From: Phellopilus nigrolimitatus
Lineage: Eukaryota > Basidiomycota > Agaricomycetes > Hymenochaetales > Hymenochaetaceae
Length of the DNA stretch: 64,000 nt
Reading direction: 5' to 3'
Assembly: GCA_021029095.1 (NCBI GenBank)
Contig: JAJOHG010000037.1
Coordinates: 124,001 to 188,000 of the forward strand
In this document: positions 37,161 through 49,087 of the stretch, piece by piece
How the letters are laid out: each line of letters starts with the position of its first letter
How positions within the stretch are numbered: the stretch's first letter is position 1
Made by a program: the position numbers and the translations under genes
Notes under the pieces: generated by a model
Seen by the model: only the letters and a program-made list of their open reading frames with translations
The model's database searches: none
Told to the model about the DNA's origin: nothing

Positions 37161-38245
37161 ACGTTTTAGGGTGATTAGGCGGGGGGCGTCGCGTCGGGAA
37201 AACAGCACAACAGAACAGACGAAGAGCGGGACGGGGGTCGTCGAGGAAAAGAAAAAATTAAGCGGGTTCGTGGCAGGGAGTCAGAGTCGTCGGAAGGCGG
37301 GGGTCGTCAAGGGCGTTGGAGGCATCATGTGTGTGTGTATGAGTGTGTGTGTGTGTGCGCGGGGGCAGAGAATTTTGGGCCCGAAGCGAGAAGAAGGGGA
37401 AAGAGAAAGGGGAAAAGGAGCGGAGGAGATCGTGTGGATCGTATGGGGAAATCGTGAGCATGGGTGAATAAGATTAGGGTGCGGGGGAGGGGAGATAGAA
37501 TGGAATGGAACGGAGAGGAAGATGAGGAACGAGGAAGAGAGGAAGAGAGGAAGAGAGGAAGAGGGGGCGAAAGGGACGAGCTAAGATGATACATCGAAAG
37601 TAGGTGCCCTTTTGGAAGAGAAAAAGAAAAAGAAAAAGGAAAAAAAATAGATAGATAGATTAGTATTAGAGGAGGAACGGGACGAGCGGAAGAGATAGAA
37701 GAGAGAGAGAGAGAGAGAGAAAAATCAGGTAATAAACAGCGTGAATTGCGGAGAGGAAGAGGAAAGAGGAAAGAAGGATAAAAAAGAGGCGCGGAAAGCA
37801 GTTGCGAAAATTGCGAGAGAGCAAATAATGCATGCGGAAAGGGACGGCGGTATGTGCAATTAAGTAGACACCACGAGCGGGGCGCGCTCGCAGTCGAAGA
37901 TGGATGGATTGGATGGATGGAGGGGTATGTATGGGCTATGGGTAGGGTGATATGTGCGTGCGGGCGGGCCATTAAGTTAACTCTACGGTAAAGACAGGGG
38001 AAAAGCGTTAAGAAAACGAATAAGGAACAGCGAAAAAAGAAAAGAAAAGAAAGAAAAAAAGAGGAATAAAGAGTGTCCTCCGGAGGACGAAGTGTACACA
38101 CAACAAAGCGCGAGAAACGGGGCGACGGCGAAAGAAAAAGGCGCGGGAAGGGTAAATAGGCCAAGCGCTACATCGGTCTGAGAGCGAGCAGGAGCAGAAG
38201 AAATATAAAGAGAAAGAAGAAAAAAAAATGTGCATCGTCAATGGA
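37160..38245. repeat. Polypurine-rich tract, about 1.1 kb
   Basis: The plus strand is overwhelmingly G and A, with GAA, GGA and GAGA subrepeats (a GA run at 37700-37722, GAAAAA repeats at 37618-37640, GGAAGAGA repeats at 37530-37560) plus a GT/TG run at 37327-37360. The long minus-strand reading frame across it is low-complexity and not a gene. Confidence 0.75.
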
Positions 38246-38585
38246 GAGCATAACCAAGAACGGCTGCCCCGTCGGCAGCTAGGACGCCCTCAGCAAGAAC
38301 AAACCGGAGGGTATAGCGTCGGAGTCGGAAGCGCGAGAGAGTATATCCAGGGCGCGGTCGGATCGCGAAAAAAAGCAGACAAAAGGCGAAAGAAAAACAA
38401 GTGATAACACAAAACAGTCTATATCCGCGCATCCATTGAGGTTGGTGGTCGAGATTCGGATCTGGTGGAACTGTGGGGGGTTGCGGTGCTAGCACGTCTT
38501 CGCTCGCGCGAAGAGGAGGACGGAGGCCGCCCTGGCGAGGCGCGTTTTCGTCATAGCCATCAAGAGAGAATTCCGTCTCGCGCAT
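38238..38585 (-). CDS. Hypothetical small single-pass membrane protein
   Basis: A 115-codon frame starting 79 bp beyond the RING gene 2 stop on the same strand. It has an acidic, Pro-rich N terminus (MRETEFSLDGYDENAPRQGG), a hydrophobic stretch at about residues 55-75 (RLFCVITCFSFAFCLLFFAI) and a basic end. Its position argues that it could instead be the 3' untranslated region of RING gene 2, or the first exon of an otherwise unseen gene. I do not recognise it. Confidence 0.3.
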   Translation of the reverse strand: MRETEFSLDGYDENAPRQGGLRPPLRASEDVLAPQPPTVPPDPNLDHQPQWMRGYRLFCVITCFSFAFCLLFFAIRPRPGYTLSRFRLRRYTLRFVLAEGVLAADGAAVLGYALH

Positions 38586-38663
38586 CCGCTTTTTTCAAAA
38601 TCATATATCGTCTTGCAATCGTGTCAATCCTTCCGCCCGCACGCCCGTTCGAACGTCCGTCCG

Positions 38664-40758
38664 TTAGTTCAGGCTCGTCGCGGGGCGCGACATCCGGTCC
38701 ACGAGCGCGCTCGGCAGCCATCGCTCGTGCCGGCGCTTCTCGCGCTTCTCCTTCTCGCGCTCCTTCGCGAGCACCTCCCGCTCCATCACGGCCCCGCTCC
38801 CGTCGCGGTCGTCCACGACGCCGCGCCCCAGGCTCTGCCCGTGCTGCTGCCGCGGCGGCGACGCCAGCACCGCGCCCGTCGACTGCGACAGCGTGCGCGG
38901 CTTCGGCGGGACCGGCGGCCGCGGGTGGCCCGGGCTCCCGCCCGCCCCGGCTCCAGCCGCGGCGGCCTCGCGCTCCGCGAACGCGGACTTCATCGAGTGC
39001 GAGAGCTGGGCGACGGGCACGGGCAGCGTGGGCACGGGGGGCACGCCGGCGGGCCCGCCGGCGCCGGTGCTAGCGCCGGCGGAGGATCCGTTTAAATGGC
39101 CCGCGCCGGAGGGGGAGTTGCTGTTGCTGCTGTTCGCGCTGTTGCTGGCGGCGTGCGCGCGGGCGGACGCGGACAGCGCGTGGAGGTTGGGCGTCATCGA
39201 GCGCGGGAGCGCGGGCACGCGCGCGGCGGCGCTCGCGCCGGGCGCGACGCTCGCGGAGCGCTGGTGCACGGGCGCGGGCGTCATCGCGCTGCGGCGGATA
39301 CTGCTGCTGCTGCCGCTGAGGGTGGACGACGCGGACGAGACGGCGTGCACGGCGGGCGCGGGCGTCGTCGCGCGGTGCTGCATCATGGACGCCGAGCGCG
39401 TGTGGTGGTACGCGCGCGAGGCGGGGCTCGGCGAGGCCGGGTGCTGGAGCGCGGCGGCCGCGGCGCTCGCGCTGGACGTGCCGTTTGGACTGACGGGGAA
39501 GGACATGGGCGAGGGGCCGGGGCCGGGGCCGGGGGCGAGCGCGAGCCCGGCGGTGGGCGTGGTGCGCCCCGAGGAGGCCGGGGAGGAGGCGCCCGAGCCG
39601 GGGTTGGACGTCGAGTGCGCGGGGACGGAGGTGGACGCGGAGGAGAAGGAGAAGTAGCCGTCGGGGCTGGTCGGCGCGGAGAGGCTCTGCCTGCGCGTCG
39701 GGGTGACGGCGCCGCCCTTGAGCCTGCTGAGGTCGGAGCGCAGGCTGGCGGCCTCCTGCGTCTTCGCGGCGAGCAGGTTCTTGTGCCGGCGGAGGTCGCT
39801 GTCGAGCTTCTCGCGGATGAGGTCGCCGTCGGCGAGGCGCGAGCGCAGCTGCTGCTCGGCGCCCTTGGCGACCTTGGTGGCCTCCGAGTGCGCGATGTGG
39901 TTCATGAGGATGGCGCGCAGCAAGAGGTGCGAGAGCTGGATGGCGGTGTGTTGCTACGAAACGAAACGAAACGAAACGAAACGATTTTCAGTAAGCGTCT
40001 CGGAGATGATGCAGATATAGAAGGAAGTGGTGATATGCGCACCTGCTGGTCACCGCCGTGGATCGTCTTGTCCACGCCCAGCCACTCGGACAGCTCCTTC
40101 TGGAGGGCCTGCACCTCTTCTGCGCTGCAGCGCTTGGTGGCGACCTTTGCGACCTTTTTCTCGAGCTCGACGGCGCGCTCCTTGTGGCGGCCGGCGTCGA
40201 GGTGGGAGATGTCGAAGGAGAGCGGCTGGCGGTCCTCGTCGATGGTGTTGAAGATGCCGCCGCGCTCGCGGGAGGTGGCGCGCGAGGGGTCGCGCGAGGT
40301 GCGTGCGGAGGTAGCGGCGGAGCGGGGGCGGCGGACGTCGTAGAGGACGGTCTCGTCGTCGAGGACGGCGGCGGACATGGAGTGGATGAGGGGCTCGGCG
40401 GAGGAGGTGGAGGGCCCGGAGGTGCCGCCGCCGGAGGACTGGGAGAAGTCGATGCGGATGACGCGGATGGTGTCTGTGGTGAAGTGCTCGCGGCAGAAAG
40501 GGCAGGCGGGCTGGAGGCGCGGGGACGTCTTTTCGACGATGGTCGTCGCACATGACTCGCATAGGACGTGGCCTACAACCCGACGGCGACGGCGACAGAG
40601 ACGAGAATGAGACGAAAATGAGCGTCGGAAGGGAGCGAAAGGGAAAAAAAGAAAGGAGGCTTTGAGGACGTACCACAGGGAATGCACCTGGGGAGGTTGA
40701 AGGGCCCGTACTCCTCCGCGCATACATCGCAGACGGAGTCGGGGTTGAGGGTGAGCAT
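38664..40758 (-). CDS. RING-finger protein with coiled coil and disordered tail (RING gene 2)
   Basis: Three exons on the minus strand: 40758-40674, 40572-40043 and 39953-38664; 634 aa. The RING is split by the first intron: SVCDVCAEEY...CIPCG, then HVLCESC and CPFCREHF, a C3HC4 arrangement typical of E3 ubiquitin ligases. An RVIRIDFSQSS segment follows, then a helical region with VELEKKVAKVATKRC and ALQKELSEWLGV, a second coiled coil (IAHSEATKVAKGAEQQLRS onward), and a ~330-residue Ser/Ala/Pro-rich disordered tail that ends in a Lys/Glu/Arg helix and ATSLN. The second intron carries a (TTTCG)5 repeat next to its acceptor. The general plan resembles the other two RING genes here, but sequence outside the RING is not obviously shared. 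Confidence 0.85.
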
Positions 40759-41150
40759 CGTGAAGCGTGTGTCGGCGTCGCGATGTGCGGCGGCGGGCAG
40801 CTAGCTTCTGGACGTCGTTCGGTGCAGCGCGGAGGGAAAGGGAGGAGAAAAGAACGAAGCGGGGGAGAGCGACGCACTCGCTTTTGTACGAGGCCGAGAG
40901 AAAAAAAAAAAGTTCACAACCCGCAACCCAGCTGGACACTACTATAAATGGAGAAGATGAGTCATCGCTCGGCCAGGCACAACCCGCTCGCCTAACGGAA
41001 TCAATCCCAGCCTGAAACCACATATCCTCGGCTTTTATATTCTTTAATTTAAAAAGAAAAAAAATTGTTTTCCACATAACAAAAAAAAAAAGAAAAAGAA
41101 AACGAAAAAGAAAAAGATCATCAGGTTAGATTAACTGAATTGGGTACATA
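40759..41150. other. Promoter/leader of RING gene 2, A-rich on plus strand
   Basis: Pyrimidine-rich leader when read with the gene, and a long A/GAAAAA tract at 41045-41130. Confidence 0.45.
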
Positions 41151-43990
41151 CAATGCGAAAAGCAAAACTCCATTCCTGCGCTTCCTGTGATCCTCCTGTC
41201 TCTTCCCTTCTCCCATTCACCCCCCGTCTCCCTAGTTTCGCCTGTGCTCCACCCGCATACGGGTCACAAGTGCCCTCGCCCACACTCCCGCTGCGTCCGC
41301 CTCTCGCAGACAGCCGACGCCATGTGGCATTGGGGCTCGCCTCTCGCCTGGCGTAGCCGATTACGCGACGCGCGACACACGGAGGCTTTCCGTCGCCTCT
41401 TCTCTCCCTTTGCCGCCCTTCCCGTTCCTTCTACGTATCTCCCGATCTCGCGTTTCACACCGCCTTCGTGGGTGGCTTATAATTACCGCTTGCGCTGCTC
41501 GGATCTCGCGCAGAACCCGCAGATGCGAACGCACGCCGCTCGCTCCCCATCACGGCTTCGCTGATCGTGCTGGGCAAACCCTAAATCTACGTACACGTAT
41601 CTATCAAATGCAAAAAAATGCTGCCTGCCAAACGAGCCACATCTTTCAGCCCCGCCCGGGTCCACTCGCGACGACTCGCTCCCTTCCGGAGTCCGCCACC
41701 ATTCCGCGTCGTCGCGGTGCCCTCAATCCGCCTGCATCGATCGTATTGCGAGACACGTAAATTTCCCCAGCCCCTTCCCCCCGTCCAAGTGTGCATTTCA
41801 CTCCATATTCCATTCCAAGAGCCAAAGAGAGAAATGAGAAATGAAAAAGAAAGGGGGCCGCGCAACACAGCACCCATTTTTAGCTCACGACCCTTTCGTC
41901 CAAGTATAAACGCTGAGGCGCGCGCGCGCGTGCCTTTCATCTTCCACACTAATAGCAATATGTAGTAACAGTAACAGTAATAATAGTAATAGCACAACCC
42001 CCCGTACCGCTCTCCTCCTCCCTCCTCCCGCGTCGCTCCATCCTAGTGCTCCCTATCTCTCGACACGACACCACAGCACACGCTCGCTCGCTCCGCACAA
42101 CCCTCTCTTCTCTCTCCGCGTCACCGGAACCCGCGTCCGCCAGGCCATCGGACACGCACGCACGTGCGGGGGGCTTATCTCCCGTCCCGCCGCGAAAAGG
42201 TCGCCTCGCACGCGCTCGGAAACCATACGCACCCACAAGCCCCAAGCCACAACCCCCAATCCACAACCCCCAATCCACAAATCCCAATCCACACAATCCA
42301 CAATCCACAATGTACTGTACACGCTCGCAGTCCACACTTCTGCCTCGGCACGGAGCTCACTCAGCCCGGCGCCAGCGGAGCCGCGCGTGACGCTGGCAGG
42401 GTGCCAAAATCAGCTCAGCTGGACGACGGCCGAAACGCAGAAGGGCTGCGCTATCTGCGGGGCTGCCCTGCCTGCCTGCCTTCCTGCCTGTCTGCCTGCC
42501 TGCCTATCTGTCCGTATGTATGTATGTATGCATGTATGTATCCATCGTCCGTCAGTGTGTCATCTGCCTCGTCGCACGTTGCTTGCTCCTACTCCTGCAC
42601 AACGACCCCGCCCGAAACGCTTCTCGGCTCCGGCTCCGGCTCTCGCTCTGGGCTTGCGCGGCCGCGAATGGCGTTTCGTGCGTAGGCGCCGTCACGCCCG
42701 CCGCACAGGCCCGCACTCGCACTCGCCGCCCCACACACCGCGCGCGCGAACGCGAACGCGGGCAGAAAAGCCGCGGATACGTTCTTCAGCCAGTCCCGCA
42801 CGCGGGCGCCTCCGCAGCTCGCGTCCACGGGGCGTGAAGCAAGCGTTCCCGACACACACGCCGACCTCCGCAACCCCACCCCACCCACCTCCCCCCCTCC
42901 CCCCCTTCCCTTCCCTCCTTCCCTCCTTCCCTCCTTCGCTCCTCTCCCTCCCTTCCATTCACATCAAAGAAACGCAAGCCCACACCCCATCTCCGCGCGC
43001 GCGCGCTATAATTCACTATTCCAGCCCGCGCACGCACGGGGGGTCAGCTGCCCGCGCGCCAGCACGCGCCGCGCACCACAGGGGGCGGGGCGCTGCGCAC
43101 CGGCGCACCTTTCGCCGAGCGCAGCCGCAGCAGCTGCAGCTACACTCTCCCCCGCGCACCGCGTATCTCCGCCCTGCGATACGATGCGATACGATGCGCG
43201 GTGCCCACCTGCACGCCCGTCAGCTGCACCGTTCCCGTTCCCAACGCATCCACCTATTTGTATTTTTATCGCCCAGGAGACTCGCCGGGTCTGTCCACCT
43301 GACCCCCGCGCTATCTCGTATTTTCCACTGATACCCGCCCGGAAACCCGTGCGCGCGTGTCTGTCTGTCTGTCTATCTGTCTGTTTTTAAGCTCAAGGTT
43401 CGCGGCCCAAGCTCGGTGCGCGGCAGCGCGCGTCTGTGCGCGAGCCTCTCCACGTCCCACGAAAGCGAAAGCGAAAGAGAAAGATAAGGGCCGCTGGCAG
43501 TGATACTGATACGGCTTCTGCGCTTCGCGATCGACACCGAACAGACGCGATCGGCGCGCACTCTTCCCTTCCCTTCCCTTCCCTGCCTCTTCCGCTCGCA
43601 GGCCCAATCGACGCAGCGTGCCGTCCGCATCCGCGCGCAAGGTTCGTCCACGACGAGGCTCGATACATACATACACACATACATACATACGCATTCGAGC
43701 GGAGCTTGTCCACGCGTATCGCCGACGACCAGGACCGCCAACAGCGCATCTTCTCTCTGATCAAACAGACGCGCATTGTATTGTGTGGTATGGTGTGGTG
43801 CGGTATGGCATCCCGAAACAAAGCAAGTTTTCGCGCACAGGTTTTCATGGTTTCGCGTAAGCGAGCGCGGAAGCGAGCCACACACGGCTCTGGATCACGA
43901 TCGCCGAAACATGATGCGTGATCGGCGCCCTAGTAGTAAGTAGTACGCGGAGAGAAGGGCTCGCACTACTGTACATGTACTTCGCACGGC
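41150..43990. other. Gene-free stretch dense in simple repeats
   Basis: No gene supported although frames of 100-300 codons exist. Simple repeats: CAATCCACAACCCC-type minisatellite (42245-42312), CCTG/TATG tetranucleotides (42465-42540), C/T-rich run (42885-42955), CTGT run (43358-43388), GAAAGC run (43458-43485), CCCTT run (43565-43585), CATA run (43662-43692). Confidence 0.6.
43800..43935 (-). repeat. Arm inverted relative to 33434-33540
   Basis: GTGGCTCGCTT..GTTTCGGCG-type sequence read on the minus strand; see the 33434 entry. It marks the left edge of the tandem array. Confidence 0.7.
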
Positions 43991-45262
43991 CGCCCCTAAG
44001 TGTGACTCAGCGCGCGATCGACAAGAACCCGCGCGCGCGATCTCGCGAATGCGATCTGGCACGATGATCTGCGACTGCCCCTCCCCGCCGGTCCTCCGGT
44101 TAGACTACATACCCACGCACGCACGCCTGCGCGAAGCCCCACTCAACGTAACTCACGCACGCCCCGGATCCTCGACGAAGACGACGCGTAAACCAGAACG
44201 AAGTGTGAATGCATAACCGCGCCAATACAACCTACATACAATTCACACCGCTCCACGCCAGCTAGCGGCTAGCGCGTGCGCGCACGCACGCACGCCACCG
44301 CTGCGCGCCCGGGCGACGCTCAATTTTCAATAGAAACAAGCTACGTGTACATACAGCAATCACATGCCAGCCGACCAGCCAGCCAAGTGCGCGCCGAAGA
44401 AAAGAACAATAATTCGCGGGTACGCCCTCCCGGGCCCCTGTCTGTCTCGCGTCCTCGAAAACGCGGCCCGCGCGTGTGCACGCCACGCACGCCGCACACG
44501 TGTCTGCGGCGTGCCCGCCGTCGCCAGCCAGCCCATCCAGCCCATCCCTGCCCATCCCTGCCCATCCTGCGCCCCAGCTCCCCAGCTCTCCGGTCCTGGG
44601 GTGCCCTCTGCCCGCGCAGACACACTGCCTCCCGGCGCCCAGCCAGCCCGGGTATCCGCGCTTATCGTCCATTTGTCTTTTATCCAGTTTGGCGCGACAT
44701 ATGTATGTACGTCGCTACGACGGTCCGACAGGCTGCGTATCGAAGCGAGATCATCCAGTAGCTTAATTTCGCGTCGCTCTTTGGCCGACCGGCTTCGCAC
44801 GGCGGGAGGGGGGGTGGCCGCTGCGTTTTTGTGACAATCATTGTCGCAGTCATGAGCGTCATTAGCGATGAATACAGAACTCTCCACGTTGACGGCTGCT
44901 ATCCTCGTGGGCGGGTCGCAGTTCGCTCGCGCACGGAAGACGCGCTTCGAAGCCGCTGCCGCTCTCAGCGCGGACGTACTTACTGTAAGTATACGCAGTC
45001 AGTCGCTCGCTCGATCTCAGAATTGGTTTCCACGGCCACGCGACTGCGCTCGCGCGATGACGACGCGTCTCGTCTCCGACGCTCTCTTACTGCGTGCCCC
45101 TCTCCCTCGGACCGCGGTTTCTCTCTCGATGCTGGATGCTACTAGTATTGCGATTCGCTAGAGCGGCGGATGCACGCATTCTTTCTCTACTAGACTATGA
45201 ACAACGAACGCCCTAGACGGCCGACATCTGCTGACACGATACGGTACGGTGCTATCTACGCC

Positions 45263-45638
45263 CTACATACGTCGTCGGCTTCGTTCCAGCTCCAGCAAAC
45301 TATCGAGGATGATTTGTGCGACCACGTCCTTGGAGTCCCCTTTGGCCCCTGTTCCTTCGAGTGCCCAGTAGCTCCTCGGGGACTGATAGGATTCGCGTCC
45401 TGCCGTCAGCAAGCGAGCAACTAGCCGGAAGTCGAAAAGCGAGAACTCACCTGTGATGGTAATCTTATTTGTTTTCTCGTCTTTCTTTGTCTGCACAGTA
45501 AAGCCTTTCTGTTTCCCGACTGTAGCGAAACGACAAAAATACCGTGAGTCTCGCGAAAATACTGATCAAGCCCGTGGTTCTAAAGAAGGCGAACATACTC
45601 CTCTCGAGCTTATTAAAGGCTGTCTCTGCTTGCGGCAT
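45263..45638 (-). pseudogene. Copy A of the small three-exon family, frame-broken in exon 3
   Basis: Exons 45638-45599, 45519-45451 and from 45382. Exon 1 gives MPQAETAFNKLER, exon 2 IGKQKGFTVQTKKDEKTNK and ITIT. In the frame set by the splice phases exon 3 reads PEELLGTRRN and soon stops; the homologous ending (GDSKDVVAQIILDSLLELE, matching the family's ILDKFGW region) lies in another frame, stopping at 45263. Promoter block and TATATA (45722-45727) remain. Confidence 0.65.
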
Positions 45639-46541
45639 GCTTGCTACGTGCTTGCGTGTTAGGTTTCTTGGTGCTTGGTGAACACTGGTTCCCGAAAAAA
45701 ATACCGGAAGACGACTCGCCCTATATACTGTACCACGCAATCGCGCTTTGCTCTCGCGTGGATGCACGACCATGGGGATAACGATCGCTCTGACGACGAC
45801 AGCTTTGCATCGCCGCCGCTGCAGCGCGCAATGCTCTCCCACTAGGCTTGCAAAGCAGTTGCAGCCGTGCATGTGTGCACTGCACTCTGCCGGGCTCGCA
45901 AAAGCTCTCTAGGCTGCTTCGCTGCGGCGTGGACGGCCACGGGGGGTAACCCGGGCAGTCCTGACGACAGGCCCACCTCGCCACAGCATGGGACACTGCT
46001 CTCGCTGCGCCCGCAAAGGGACTACAGTCGCCGTCCAGACAGTCTCGCTTTGCTAGCACAGCATGACCGGTGCTCTCGGCGAGCTCGTGAGAGGGCTATA
46101 GTCGCCACCGTATGAAGTTTGCGCGCGTCAAGCCTGTGGAGCGTCTATCGTCGCTATCTCAACTATCCAGGGCAGGACTGCATGCATGTGCCCGTGACGC
46201 CGCCAGTGCCGACAGCTCCGACGAACGAAGTTGTTCGTATGCTTGCAAGTGCGTGTAGTCATATCTGCGGGCCGCTGGTCAATCGCTCTTGAGCGAAAAA
46301 TAGCCCTGGCAGTCGCTCGCAGAGGCCGCGCCGCGCGTCTCTTCTCTGACGCTCGTACTGCATGCCCCCCCCCCCCCCCCCCCCCCCTCGGACCGGTACT
46401 CTCTCTCTCCACTGAACTCTATTGTGCTTTTCTACAGCGGCGCTGCGCGCATCTTTCTCTACTAGACACGAACAGCGCCCTAGACATCCAACATCTGACA
46501 CGGTACGGTGCTGCTATCTACGTCCTACATACGCCGTCGGC

Positions 46542-46889
46542 CTAGCTCCATCCAAAATCATCGAGGGCATTCTGGGCGGCCTCGTCCAGGGTTCCCGCCT
46601 TGAATAAGGTCGCCTCGGCTTCATCACTATTTCTATTTCTGTTATTCGGCTTAACTGATAGAAATTTGGGTCCTGCGTCAGCAGGCAAGCGACTGGCCGG
46701 TGGGCGAAGGGCGAAAACATTCACCTGTGACGGAACACTGCGTTCTGTTTAGCATTACCGCGCAGCCTTTTTGTTCCGCGACTGTGCGAAACGAACAATA
46801 CCGTGAGTCGCCAAATACCAATCAACTCGTGTCAGAGAAGACGACATACTCTTCATGAGCTTCTGTAAGGGTGTTTCTACTGGTGGCAT
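46542..46889 (-). CDS. Copy B of the small three-exon family (69 aa)
   Basis: Exons 46889-46850, 46781-46725 and 46654-46542 join in frame (phase 1 at both introns) to 69 aa. It begins MPPVETPLQKLMK, continues IAEQKGCAVMLNR, and ends TLDEAAQNALDDFGWS. The ending corresponds to AQEILDKFGW in copy D. Shorter than copies C and D because exon 2 is shorter. The usual TATATA is degenerate here (CTATGTA near 46963), so expression may be weak. No signal peptide, helix-rich by composition at the C terminus; function unknown. Confidence 0.6.
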
Positions 46890-47788
46890 GCTTGCTATGT
46901 TGCTCGTTAGGCTTCCTGGCGAATTACTGGTTTCCGAAAAAAATACCGGAAAGACGGCTCGCTCTATGTACGCGCGCAGTAGTGAGACTACACAGCCGAG
47001 CTTTGCGCTTGCTCCCGCGCGGATGGCCATGGGGATAATGATCGCTCTGACGACGACACCTTTGCATCCCTGCTGTGCGCAATGGTCTCCCACTAGGCTT
47101 GTAAAGTAGTTGCAGCCGATGACGAGGTCGTGTATGTCTGCATTGCCCTCGCCGGGCTCGCACAACGGCTATAGTCTCTCTCTAGGCAGCTTCGCCACGG
47201 CGTGGATGACCATGGGGGTCACCCGGGTAGTTCTGACGACAGGCCCACTTCGCCACCGCATGGACACTGCTCTCGCTGCGCTCGCAAAGGGACTATAGTC
47301 TCTGTCTAGGCAATGGATGACTTCCCGTAGACTCGAAATGAGAATGCTGGACTGAGCCAGAGGCTTTATGTGACTGCAAGATGCTCGTGGCGAGTAGATA
47401 TAGTCCTGGGTAAAAACTGCAGGCTGGTCACATAATGTAATGTATATATCTGAGTTTTCCCGAAGTAGCTGGGATCGATGCAGAGTGGAGGCGAGTCTAG
47501 CAGCCAAAGACACGCATACAAAAAGAGAAATAGCATCACAATTGCAATTGGGTGCAGAACATCACCCTCTATGGTGCATAGCATTTATCGAGCATGTAGG
47601 CCAATGCCAGTCGCTGTTCAAGCTAAACGCTTCACAATGTAGAGGGATGAAAGCGTGCTCGAGCATTTACGGTGGCATAATTGTTGTCTCAAAATATATT
47701 GCACGGCGTCTAATGCAAGGACAGACAACTCATAAACTGGAGATACCGAGCTCACTGAGAATACACTGTCAAAGATCTAGTCGGCTTT

Positions 47789-48202
47789 TTACCACCCAAA
47801 CTTATCGTAGATACGTTTTACCATCGACCCGAAATTCTTGGGCGTCCCTACCACTGTGTACAACCGTTCTCTGCCATGCAATACGACGCAACCCGGAGGG
47901 ACTAGAGCTGATAGAATTGAATTCTGCGTCAGCGAGCGAGCGACTAGCCGGTCATTGAAAGGCGGAATTTACCTGAGAGTTTATACATTCTCTCGTTGGG
48001 AGGTATGTCCTTATTAAACGCGCCGACCTCTTCCTCTAAGATAGCGTAAAACTCTGGTCCTAGTTTTTCTTTCCCAACTGTACAAGATAGCGATAGCATG
48101 AGTCTTTAACTAAGTCTTACGACGTGCCAGAGAAAGCAACATACCCTCTATGAGTTCTTTAATTGAAGGATCATCTTTGAAAGGGTGTGGTATGCTTTCC
48201 AT
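47789..48202 (-). CDS. Copy C of the small three-exon family (93 aa)
   Basis: Exons 48202-48145, 48077-47973 and 47907-47789, both introns phase 1, total 282 nt. Start MESIPHPFKDDPSIKELIE; exon 2 starts VGKEKLGPEFYAILEEEVG, strikingly like VGRKRIGPDFEAIPE in copy D; exon 3 starts LVPPGCVVLHGRE, has TVVGTPKNFGSM and ends RIYDKFGW directly before the stop. First intron GTATGT...GTACAG, second intron GTAAAT...TATCAG, the latter almost identical between copies. No signal peptide or membrane helix. I do not recognise the family. Confidence 0.65.
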
Positions 48203-48415
48203 GTTGCTTGGTAGGCTGCTTGACAGATTCTGGTGTCAAAACAATACTGGGGACGCCCGCCTTATATACCCGCTCAGTGGCGAGATTACGCAATCCAGCT
48301 TTGCTTTTTCTTCCGCGTGGATGGCCATGGGGATAATGATCGCCCTGACGACAGCTTTGCATCGCTGCTGTGCGCAATGCTCTCCCACTAGGCTTGTAAA
48401 GCAGTTGCAGCCGAT
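48203..48415 (-). promoter_or_regulatory. Promoter of copy C
   Basis: Contains TATATAA (plus-strand positions 48262-48268, about 60 nt before the ATG) and, further upstream, the family-wide block GAGCGATCATTATCCCCATG-like plus CTTTACAAGCCTAGTGGGAG, present before all five copies. Leader ends with AGCAACATGG before the start. Confidence 0.6.
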
Positions 48416-49087
48416 GCGAGCCACACACGGCCACGATTGCCATGCATGACGCACGCCCCTAAGTGTGACTCAGCACGATCGACGCGATCCCTTCTTGGAT
48501 GCCCTCTGCCCACACAGACACATCGCCTTTCAGCCCCCAGGGGGTTTCCGTGCTTATCGTCCATTTTTTTTTTTTTAAATTCAATTTGGCGCGACATACA
48601 TACATGCGCGTTGGGTTCCGGAGAGATACAGCACGCCGCAAAGACGGTCGGACAGGCTGCGACGGACGGCGCTTAATCTCGCATCGCTCTTTGGCCGGCT
48701 GCACACGGCGCGAGGGTGACCACTGCGTTTTTCTGGGTGCCACCAGCATTTGTGACGAGGAATGGGCTCCTCAATGCGCTGGCGGCTGCTATCCTCATCG
48801 AATGGTCACGCGCGACTGTACATTACGAAGACGCTCTTCGAACTGCTCCGAGTCTCAGCCCGACCTACGCAACTATTCGCGGAAGCCGCGCCGATCTCAG
48901 AATTCATTACACATCCACGCGGCTAGCACGTTGCGCGTCTCCGACGCTCTTACTGCACACCCTCCCCTCGGACCGGATTCTCTCTCGATACTAAATTCTA
49001 TTGCGAATTTCTAGAGCTGCGTTGCGCGTATTTTTTCACCAAACACAAGCACGCCCTCGACGTCAACATTTGAAAGGTACTACATAT

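Noticed and set aside
37325..38164. 279-codon minus-strand frame rich in Ser, Pro, Leu, Phe
   Set aside because: Simply the translation of the pyrimidine strand of the polypurine tract.
39096..40343. 415-codon plus-strand frame opposite RING gene 2
   Set aside because: Gly/Arg-rich antisense shadow of the Ser/Ala/Pro tail.
46365..46387. Run of about 28 C as a functional element
   Set aside because: A homopolymer inside an array spacer absent from the other units; more likely replication slippage or a sequencing artefact.
47440..47958. 172-codon plus-strand frame opposite copy C
   Set aside because: Antisense to the three-exon gene and its 3' flank; no counterpart in other copies.
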